NCBI GenBank assembly: GCA_039679645.1 | Contig: JBDKUO010000024.1 | Coordinates: 1 to 60,229 of the forward strand | Length of the DNA stretch: 60,229 bases | Source of the DNA: Armatimonadota bacterium | GTDB taxonomy: Bacteria; Armatimonadota; UBA5829 | Direction of reading: 5' to 3' | Shown here: piece after piece, positions 51,218 to 56,651 of the stretch | Layout: the number at the start of each line of letters is the position of its first letter | Numbering within the stretch: the first letter of the stretch is position 1 | Position numbers and translations under genes: made by a program | The notes under the pieces: model-generated | The model's database searches: none | Told to the model about the DNA's origin: nothing | The model's input: only the letters and a program-made list of their open reading frames with translations

Positions 51218-51244
51218 AAGGTACCGTCATCATGACGGTACCTT
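51218..51244. repeat. 27-base palindrome between ImmA and DinD genes
   Basis: AAGGTACCGTCAT (51218-51230) and ATGACGGTACCTT (51232-51244) are perfect inverted repeats around one base. No U-run follows on either strand. Confidence 0.6.
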
Positions 51245-51378
51245 GAGACTAAAAGCCTAACTGCTTAGCGATATATTCTTCGCCTGCTTTAGCAAACATA
51301 TCGTTCCAGCTTTTGAACCGCGTTGTCTTGAAAACGTGGTCGTCTAGTGTCGTATCAGGCAACGCCGCAAATACGGGG

Positions 51379-52230
51379 TTACTGATCTCCTGCGCTGGGC
51401 AATTTGCCAATTTGTTTTTCCAGTTTCTTAGTGCTTTCCTCCGGAGTCGGCAAGTCTTCGGGCATAGTGCCACCGAGTTCTTTGATGGTTTGGCGAACCT
51501 TACGGCCAACTTGGAAATGTGTGGTGTTTGCGTTTAACTTGCCCTTAACATTCTCCCTGCGTAGTTTTTCCTCCGTCTGTGTAGCACGAAACAGATTAGC
51601 TGCCAATTCAGTACTGCCCATATGATCAAGAATCTGTTGGCTTTTCTTCAGCCCTTTGTGCTGGTGAATGCCTTTGGCGTCAAGTCCGCCGTAGAGTCCT
51701 TTGTAACCATGATTCTGGAAAACTGCAAAATCCAGAGTGGTTTCTACGCCCGCCTGCTGAGCCGCCTCCACGAGTTGCTTGTTATGCTCTTTCAATTCAT
51801 TACGCAGGAATAGGCGCTTTTCATCCTCTTGAAGGCGTTGGAACGCTTCATCATCAGCAAGTTCCTGCCGCCTTGTTTGAATGGCAAAATATGCTTGCCC
51901 ATTGGCAATGATTGGTTTAGACGGATCGCCATTCTGGACAATGAGATAGCATGCATAACGAGTTAATGCTACATCAGCTATTTCGCGTTGGGTGCCTGAA
52001 CCAATATCAACCTTTTTGCTGAAGTCAGCAAAATGGTCTTCGACACGTTGTCCTGCATTTGCGCAGGCAGTCTTGGCCTTTGCAATAACTTGTTCGAAGT
52101 TCCGCCACTGGCTATAGTCGAGAGCAACCTGCAGATCGCGCGCAAGCCAATAATCAATGCCATTATGAGTAACCTGCTTCAGGCTTTCAAATGTCTGATA
52201 ATGCTTTTTCTCGATGTCTTTATTGCTCAA
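51379..52230 (-). CDS. dinD: DNA damage-inducible protein D (DinD-like)
   Basis: A 283-residue protein closely following E. coli DinD: ALDYSQWRNFEQVIAKAKTA, LTRYACYLIVQNGDPSKPII, QAYFAIQTRRQELADDEAFQ, HNKQLVEAAQQAGV, FQNHGYKGLYGGLDAKGI, DHMGSTELAANLFRATQTEE and RQTIKELGGTMPEDLPTP. DinD inhibits RecA filament functions in E. coli. In a mobile element it may temper the host SOS response. The start is TTG 52230 with GGGGA 6 bases upstream. Full length. A hairpin repeat lies just upstream. Confidence 0.9.
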   Translation of the reverse strand: MSNKDIEKKHYQTFESLKQVTHNGIDYWLARDLQVALDYSQWRNFEQVIAKAKTACANAGQRVEDHFADFSKKVDIGSGTQREIADVALTRYACYLIVQNGDPSKPIIANGQAYFAIQTRRQELADDEAFQRLQEDEKRLFLRNELKEHNKQLVEAAQQAGVETTLDFAVFQNHGYKGLYGGLDAKGIHQHKGLKKSQQILDHMGSTELAANLFRATQTEEKLRRENVKGKLNANTTHFQVGRKVRQTIKELGGTMPEDLPTPEESTKKLEKQIGKLPSAGDQ

Positions 52231-52248
52231 TAGTATTCCCCTATCTTT

Positions 52249-52278
52249 AGGAGAACCTATACTGCTCGGCTCTCAGTT
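52249..52278 (-). repeat. Hairpin repeat of the lysogenic operon, copy 2
   Basis: GAGAACC pairs with GGCTCTC (one mismatch) around a similar loop (TATACTGCTC). It lies between the repressor stop (52286) and the dinD start (52230). Its flanks (AGGAGAACCT, CTGCT, CTCAGT) match copy 1. Confidence 0.5.
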
Positions 52279-52285
52279 TGTTTTT

Positions 52286-52678
52286 TTAGTTCTGAAACTT
52301 CTTAGCGTATTTCTCCCGGATTCGCTCAAGCTCTTTTTCCACCTCGGCATCAACCATCTCTTTGGCTTTGCCTTGTAGATTTTGTGGCATATCGCGGAAA
52401 AGAACCTGACCAGCCGCTTTGACGGGATCGGATTCTTGCCAGTCTGGCGGGACCGGAAATCCTCCGGCCTCTAAACATTCAATAGCTTCTTCTCTAGGAA
52501 AATGTTCAAGAAAAGCAAGTGCTGTTGTGTATTGAGGGAGTTTGCCAGCAGTCCACTCAGAAATATATGTGCGCGTTACAGCACCACCTGTCTTGGTTTC
52601 TGCTCCACGTAATGTCAGTTTATGTTTGTTTAACAGCGAACGTATCGCGGCTCCCCATTTTTCGTTTGTTTGTGGCAT
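52286..52678 (-). CDS. Phage-type XRE repressor
   Basis: A 130-residue repressor with an N-terminal helix-turn-helix (about 8-50, WGAAIRSLLNKHKLTLRGAE then TKTGGAVTRTYISEWTAGKL) and a charged C-terminal helix (AKEMVDAEVEKELERIREKY). There is no LexA-type peptidase domain, so inactivation would need ImmA. ATG 52678 was chosen because AGAAGG is 7 bases upstream; the frame opens much further back. It faces the Cro-like gene across three related operator sites. Confidence 0.75.
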   Translation of the reverse strand: MPQTNEKWGAAIRSLLNKHKLTLRGAETKTGGAVTRTYISEWTAGKLPQYTTALAFLEHFPREEAIECLEAGGFPVPPDWQESDPVKAAGQVLFRDMPQNLQGKAKEMVDAEVEKELERIREKYAKKFQN

Positions 52679-52695
52679 ACGCATACCTTCTGTGA

Positions 52696-52710
52696 TGTCA
52701 ACTGTTGACA
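52696..52710. promoter_or_regulatory. Operator O1
   Basis: TGTCAACTGTTGACA is a perfect 15-base palindrome. It lies at the predicted transcription start of the repressor gene (minus-strand -10 TATAAT at 52715-52710), so it could mediate autoregulation. Confidence 0.65.
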
Positions 52711-52739
52711 TTATACATTCCATAAGTGCCTGAGAACAA
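52710..52739 (-). promoter_or_regulatory. Candidate repressor promoter
   Basis: Minus-strand TATAAT (52715-52710) with a poor -35 (TTGTTC at 52739-52734, 18-base spacer). Confidence 0.4.
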
Positions 52740-52759
52740 AAAATCCTAAAAAAATACGG

Positions 52760-52774
52760 CAACAACTGTTGACA
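52760..52774. promoter_or_regulatory. Operator O2
   Basis: CAACAACTGTTGACA matches O1 in 12 of 15 positions and overlaps the -35 of the rightward promoter. Confidence 0.6.
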
Positions 52775-52797
52775 CACATCAATAATGATGGTATAAC
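52769..52797 (+). promoter_or_regulatory. Rightward early promoter
   Basis: TTGACA (52769-52774), a 17-base spacer, then TATAAC (52792-52797). Predicted start near 52804. The -35 is inside operator O2. Confidence 0.75.
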
Positions 52798-52806
52798 TAT
52801 GAGTGG

Positions 52807-52821
52807 CAACAACAGTTGACA
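52807..52821. promoter_or_regulatory. Operator O3
   Basis: CAACAACAGTTGACA shares its flanks with O2 (GGCAACAAC before and CACA after) and lies just after the rightward transcription start. Confidence 0.55.
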
Positions 52822-52838
52822 CATCGGAGGAAGCGCTT

Positions 52839-53045
52839 ATGAATGGTTTCGATATTCTCAAGGCTCGCAAGCAAACAGGAGTTTCCCAGTCTGACCTTGC
52901 TGATGCTCTTGGTTTCCAAGGTGGCCGTGGCGGACTCACTGATATCGAAAACGGCAATATTGATGTCACTGCAGACTGGGCGCTAAAAGCAATAGCCCTT
53001 GTTCAGCATATTTCAGAACAGAAGAAAGTTAACCAAGCCGCCTAA
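52839..53045 (+). CDS. Cro-like XRE regulator
   Basis: A 68-residue DNA-binding protein with a helix-turn-helix covering most of its length (FDILKARKQTGVSQSDLADA then LGFQGGRGGLTDIENG). ATG 52839 has GGAGGA upstream at the usual distance; the 12 residues added by the longer frame overlap O3 and are unlikely. First gene of the rightward transcript and divergent to the repressor, as in lambda-type switches. Confidence 0.72.
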   Translation: MNGFDILKARKQTGVSQSDLADALGFQGGRGGLTDIENGNIDVTADWALKAIALVQHISEQKKVNQAA

Positions 53046-53178
53046 GAACGCAAAATGGCCCGGGCCTATTGCGGCTCCGAGCCTATAACTGCATCCAACA
53101 TTATGCTTAATTGTATAACATTTTGACTAAAAGCTCTACTGGTAGAAATACCAGGATTTTGATGTTGAGACTATAAAT

Positions 53179-53478
53179 ATGCGCAAACCGCTGAACCTAA
53201 CAATTGATTTTGTTGAACCCAAGCCGATCACGGTCACCAGCCGGATCACAGGCGAAACGCGCCAGGTGGAGCGGACGTTTCCCGATCTGGCTATCGACCT
53301 GGCGGGTGCGATCTGTCCGGAGATCGCGGCTCTGGTGGATGCCGTGCGCGATACGCCGTTCGCGCTTGCTCAGGCTCGCAGAGCGCTTGAAGAGGATATG
53401 GACCCGGCTGAGGTAGCGAAGCAGAGGGAGATCGCAAATCTGAGGCGGCGGCTGGCGGAATTGGAGGGAGTGGTATGA
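53179..53478 (+). CDS. Small phage-type protein, unknown
   Basis: A 99-residue protein. The first part (LNLTIDFVEPKPITVTSRIT then GETRQVERTFPDLAIDL) looks beta-rich; the last 30 residues (EVAKQREIANLRRRLAELEG) form a short coiled coil. There is no clear ribosome site. The stop overlaps the next small gene by 4 bases. Codon use resembles the flanking phage genes. No family recognised. Confidence 0.6.
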   Translation: MRKPLNLTIDFVEPKPITVTSRITGETRQVERTFPDLAIDLAGAICPEIAALVDAVRDTPFALAQARRALEEDMDPAEVAKQREIANLRRRLAELEGVV

Positions 53479-53600
53479 TAGGCGATTTTGTTTGTTTAGT
53501 TATCGGGGGTGTAGTCATAGCAGTTCCGCTGATAATTGCAGCTTATTTCGCGGACAAGGAGGCTCTTCGCGATGGAATCGATCTTTCATCTGATGATTAG
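53475..53600 (+). CDS. 41-residue membrane protein
   Basis: Starts with an ATG that overlaps the previous stop (ATGA) and has GGAGGGAG upstream. One membrane helix (about residues 5-25, FVCLVIGGVVIAVPLIIAA) and a charged tail ending DLSSDD. It overlaps the next small ORF by 29 bases in another frame. Function unknown. Confidence 0.6.
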   Translation: MIGDFVCLVIGGVVIAVPLIIAAYFADKEALRDGIDLSSDD

Positions 53601-53673
53601 GGCTGAAGCGATGTGGGCGCAGATGATATGGGAGTTAATAAAAGCAGCTAACAGCAGATGCTGGGGGGGGTGA
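53572..53673 (+). CDS. 33-residue ORF overlapping its neighbour
   Basis: Begins MESIFHLMIRAEAMWAQMIW with AAGGAGG about 8 bases before the ATG, inside the previous ORF in a different frame. Ends at 53673, just before the ribosome site (GGGGGGG) of the next gene. Rich in Met and Trp. Real translation is plausible but unproven. Confidence 0.4.
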   Translation: MESIFHLMIRAEAMWAQMIWELIKAANSRCWGG

Positions 53674-53679
53674 ACAAGA

Positions 53680-54075
53680 ATGAAGAATGCTAGGCAAGAC
53701 CAAAACTACTTCGATATGACAGAACCGCAACGAGCTGTCTATCACGCCAACGAGCGAAAAGAGTGTGCTAAGGCCGCTTTGAATGCCAACACGATTGTTG
53801 CAGAGTTAAACCGCACAATCTCTCGCAGAGAATCCGCAATAATGGCAGACGTCTGCGCTGAGCAAAATGGTGACGGCAAACCAGTGTATTCAAATGACGC
53901 TGCCCGCAAGGCTGAAAGGGATCGACGTATTGAGTCGGACGCGGTAATCGTTGCTGCTCGCGAAGAGCTTGAAAAGAAGCAATTGTTGGCTCAGGAAGCG
54001 AGTATAGATGCTGCTTATCACACCGATATGCTCAGGATATACTGCGCATTCGCACAGTCCACGGAGGTGGCGTGA
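53680..54075 (+). CDS. Phage-type helical protein, unknown
   Basis: A 131-residue largely alpha-helical protein (KNARQDQNYFDMTEPQRAVY, VAELNRTISRRESAIMADVC, DAVIVAAREELEKKQLLAQE) with coiled-coil character. It may be a structural or recombination accessory but no family is recognised. The stop overlaps the next start by one base. Part of the rightward early operon. Confidence 0.65.
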   Translation: MKNARQDQNYFDMTEPQRAVYHANERKECAKAALNANTIVAELNRTISRRESAIMADVCAEQNGDGKPVYSNDAARKAERDRRIESDAVIVAAREELEKKQLLAQEASIDAAYHTDMLRIYCAFAQSTEVA

Positions 54076-54422
54076 TGGCTCACTATGACCCCGATTTTCC
54101 TCTCGACGATGAAGCAGGCGAAATGCTGCCGGTTTTCATTCTTGCCAGTCGCCCGGGAGCACCAGTCACGATTAATCACCCAATGTATCGTCAGATTGTC
54201 GTATCGCAGGAAGAGGCATGGGATATCGCATTAGCGTTGGTTGCGACCGCCTCATCCGGGCGCACCATCGATCACCACGTGCGGAAATACGGCAACCAGA
54301 TTGTGCTCACAGTTGAGCGTGCCCGACAGGCATATACACCTGGTGAGGCGCTCACATTATCTCAACAGATCAGCGCAGCGTTACAGGTATATCGAAACCA
54401 ACATCTACAGGAGGTGGCGTGA
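54075..54422 (+). CDS. Phage-type protein, unknown
   Basis: A 115-residue protein starting MAHYDPDFPLDDEAGEMLPV, with VTINHPMYRQIVVSQEEAWD and IVLTVERARQAYTPGEALTL later. GGAGGTGG precedes the ATG, and the stop is followed within 2 bases by the next gene. No family recognised. Its acidic N-terminus and alternating later segment suggest a small alpha/beta fold. Confidence 0.6.
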   Translation: MAHYDPDFPLDDEAGEMLPVFILASRPGAPVTINHPMYRQIVVSQEEAWDIALALVATASSGRTIDHHVRKYGNQIVLTVERARQAYTPGEALTLSQQISAALQVYRNQHLQEVA

Positions 54423-54423
54423 A

Positions 54424-54630
54424 TTGAGTAACTTGACCAATATGCTTCAGCGTGAAGTGACGAAGCTCGAAGTTCGCATTATGAACAAGAAACAGCGGCT
54501 TGAACAGGACCAGGTTTCCTTGGAAGTCCTTGAGGCCGATCTTGTCCTCTGGAAAAACAAACTCAAGGAACTGGAAGCTGATGAGACCAAGCGTGCGGCT
54601 CGGATATCAGAAAATACCGAGGCGGCGTGA
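54424..54630 (+). CDS. Small coiled-coil protein
   Basis: A 68-residue protein starting at TTG 54424 with GGAGGTGG at 54410-54417. It is almost wholly helical, with heptads (LQREVTKLEVRIMNKKQRLE, DQVSLEVLEADLVLWKNKLK). A longer frame from 54241 overlaps the previous gene and is not used. Function unknown. Confidence 0.6.
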   Translation: MSNLTNMLQREVTKLEVRIMNKKQRLEQDQVSLEVLEADLVLWKNKLKELEADETKRAARISENTEAA

Positions 54631-54929
54631 TGATCATCACAGCGGTAGGTCCCAGACGAATCGAACGCACAGCCGATTCGGAGCGCATCATCCGAAGCGA
54701 TGAAGTGCTGTGGGCCTACACGCTCAAGCAAATCGATGCTACTCACTGGCTGGTGAGTCATCCCGTTGATGATGAGCGCAAATACATCGTCGACACTGAT
54801 CTTCTGGAGTGTTCCTGTATGGACTTCCTTTGTCGGATGGACTACGAACAGAAGCTGTGCAAGCACCTGATAGCGGTCCAGCGGCACATACGACTTGTGG
54901 GAGGGCTGATTGATGGCAGTCCGGCTTGA
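54630..54929 (+). CDS. SWIM zinc-finger protein
   Basis: A 99-residue protein with a SWIM-type zinc motif: LLECSCMDFLCRMDYEQ followed by KLCKHLIAVQRH gives C-x-C-x(n)-C-x-H. The N-terminal half is beta-rich (AYTLKQIDATHWLVSHPVDD). SWIM domains bind DNA or proteins and occur in recombination-linked factors. ATG 54630 overlaps the previous stop. It lies directly before the SSB-like gene, which fits a role in phage DNA metabolism. Confidence 0.75.
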   Translation: MIITAVGPRRIERTADSERIIRSDEVLWAYTLKQIDATHWLVSHPVDDERKYIVDTDLLECSCMDFLCRMDYEQKLCKHLIAVQRHIRLVGGLIDGSPA

Positions 54930-55605
54930 GACCCTGCAGTTTGGTTATGCCGAACTGCTTACGACTGACAGGCCCTGTCCGCACTGCGGGCAGCCTATGA
55001 AGCATTTGTATGACCCAGAATTAGGGCAGCCATATGCCCAATGTCAGAACCCAGAATGCGAATATCTCAGACAGCGAAGTCCGCTAATGGACAGATTAAA
55101 AGAGATCAGAAAAGGAGCTAAAGACATGCCGGTAATTACAGCGAAAGAAACACAGTTCGAGATGATCCCGGAGGCAAAGTATCTATTTCAGATTGTCGAC
55201 ATCGAATCGGACACAGGTCAATACGGACCGCAGTTCAAGATCAAGTGCGAAATCGTCAAGCCTGATGAGGTCGAGGATGTTGAAACAAAAGGCAAGTCGA
55301 TAAACGTGCTGACTTCTCAGAAAATCTCTGGCGGAGACAAGCCCTCCAACCTGTCAAAAGTGGTAACGGCTGCGTTTGGTCGCGAGATCGACTACGCAGG
55401 TGGAGAGCAGATAGACACTGACGATTTGATCGGTCGTCGATTCTTCGGTATGGTCGGACATGTGTCTAAAGGCGAGAAAACCTACGCCAACATACTTAGT
55501 TATTCGCCATACAAGAAGCAGTCTGTTATGCCGGTCGGCGGCGGTGAGTTCGCAGTCGGCGAGAGCAAGAGTAAAGACGATGACGATCCGTTCGAGGATG
55601 AATAG
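54913..55605 (+). CDS. Zinc-ribbon plus OB-like (SSB-type) phage protein
   Basis: A 230-residue protein. Residues about 20-52 form a zinc ribbon (RPCPHCGQPMKHLYD and AQCQNPECEYL) like those of topoisomerases. Residues about 72-200 resemble DUF669-type OB-fold proteins (EMIPEAKYLFQIVDIESDTG and QFKIKCEIVK). The tail (SKDDDDPFEDE) is acidic like that of SSB, which recruits partners. A second in-frame ATG at 55126 has AAAAGGAG upstream and would give the OB part alone (159 residues). So one gene may make two products. It should bind single-stranded DNA for the helicase-primase. Confidence 0.7.
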   Translation: MAVRLETLQFGYAELLTTDRPCPHCGQPMKHLYDPELGQPYAQCQNPECEYLRQRSPLMDRLKEIRKGAKDMPVITAKETQFEMIPEAKYLFQIVDIESDTGQYGPQFKIKCEIVKPDEVEDVETKGKSINVLTSQKISGGDKPSNLSKVVTAAFGREIDYAGGEQIDTDDLIGRRFFGMVGHVSKGEKTYANILSYSPYKKQSVMPVGGGEFAVGESKSKDDDDPFEDE

Positions 55606-55677
55606 GGTCAGCGAGGTGAGGCCCGGCCACAGTGGTCGGGCCATTATTTGCACCACGAAGCGGGGGAGCGTAAAACG

Positions 55678-56031
55678 ATGAGCGAATTCGAGTCACCAAA
55701 AGAACGCAGGGAGCGCCTGCGCAGAGAAGATCAACAGAGGCTGATCAAAATCTGGCAAGAGAGGTTTCCGGTAGGGGCACAAGTAGCTGTATCCGGCCAT
55801 TATCCGTCGTTCAAGACAATAACTGATATGTATGGGGGAAAAGCGAAAGTCGCCAGGCCGGATGACATTTACTTCCTACGGGGCAAGTTCGGGCGAATCG
55901 AAGCTGTGGTTTTCACATCTGGTGTCGGGTTGTGCATCACAGTGAATATGGACAAGCGAATCAAGGAGCTTGGCGGTATCAGGCAGGTGTCGTTCAAACC
56001 GGATCAGCTTCGAGTAGTAAGCGAGGATTAG
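55678..56031 (+). CDS. Phage-type protein, unknown
   Basis: A 117-residue protein with a charged helical N-terminus (MSEFESPKERRERLRREDQQ) and a beta-rich remainder (FPVGAQVAVSGHYPSFKTIT, GRIEAVVFTSGVGLCITVNM). The ATG at 55678 has GGGGGAG upstream. A short hairpin (GTGAGGCCCGGCCAC..GTGGTCGGGCCA type) lies in the 70 bases before it. No family recognised. Confidence 0.6.
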   Translation: MSEFESPKERRERLRREDQQRLIKIWQERFPVGAQVAVSGHYPSFKTITDMYGGKAKVARPDDIYFLRGKFGRIEAVVFTSGVGLCITVNMDKRIKELGGIRQVSFKPDQLRVVSED

Positions 56032-56035
56032 GAAT

Positions 56036-56440
56036 ATGAATATCTATCTTGCAGCAAGATACGGCAGGCGTAAAGAGCTGTGTGGCTATGCTGCACAATT
56101 GGCATTTGCGGGCCACCACATAACCAGCAGATGGCACTATGGCAAACACGAGATGACTGAGCCTGGCGCAGATCCGCAGCGCTTTGCAATGGAAGACTGC
56201 AATGATCTGTGGGCGGCAGATATGGTGATTTCATTTACCGAGGAACCGCGTTCCGGCCATTCTCGCGGTGGTAGGCACGTAGAGTTCGGAATGGCCGTCA
56301 TACTCGGCAAAAAGCTGTGTGTGGTCGGATATCGCGAGAATATCTTCCACTGCCTGCCGGAAGTCGCGTTTTTCCAGACCTGGAAAGACTGCCTTGAGAG
56401 CTTAACGAAGCATCGAGAAACGGCACGGACTGGAGCATGA
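56036..56440 (+). CDS. Nucleoside 2-deoxyribosyltransferase-like protein
   Basis: A 134-residue protein resembling phage proteins of the nucleoside deoxyribosyltransferase fold: it begins MNIYLAARYGRRKELCGYAA, then LAFAGHHITSRWHYG, the acidic catalytic region MEDCNDLWAADMVISFTEEP, and SRGGRHVEFGMAVILGKKLC. The His-Val-Glu-x-Gly segment is the usual active-site glutamate. Its role may be base exchange or nucleotide binding. Start 5 bases after the previous stop, with a weak ribosome site. Confidence 0.75.
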   Translation: MNIYLAARYGRRKELCGYAAQLAFAGHHITSRWHYGKHEMTEPGADPQRFAMEDCNDLWAADMVISFTEEPRSGHSRGGRHVEFGMAVILGKKLCVVGYRENIFHCLPEVAFFQTWKDCLESLTKHRETARTGA

Positions 56441-56601
56441 GACTCTCTGAAACACAACTTGAAGAGATTCAGCAACGCTATGAGCAAGGTGTTCGATGTG
56501 GTATATGGACTACCCTCAATTTGTTGTGGCTGATCCACAAAATACCTTTGCTCATAGCCGACCTGTTGGACAAGAATCGACAATATGTGATGTTTGACTA
56601 G
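56437..56601 (+). CDS. 54-residue phage-type protein
   Basis: ATG overlaps the previous stop (ATGA). The product MRLSETQLEEIQQRYEQGVR continues with a hydrophobic centre (TLNLLWLIHKIPLLIADLLD) and ends QYVMFD. The opening is common among small proteins of phage early regions. Function unknown. Confidence 0.55.
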   Translation: MRLSETQLEEIQQRYEQGVRCGIWTTLNLLWLIHKIPLLIADLLDKNRQYVMFD

Positions 56602-56651
56602 GCGGAATTCATTATAGCTTTTATGCAGATTCATGGGGAGTAGGCACAAGG

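Noticed and set aside
51249-51509. 86-codon minus-strand frame overlapping the dinD end
   Set aside because: Half of it lies over dinD in another frame with an Arg/Lys/Cys-rich shadow-like product; only its tail looks coding and that lacks a start.
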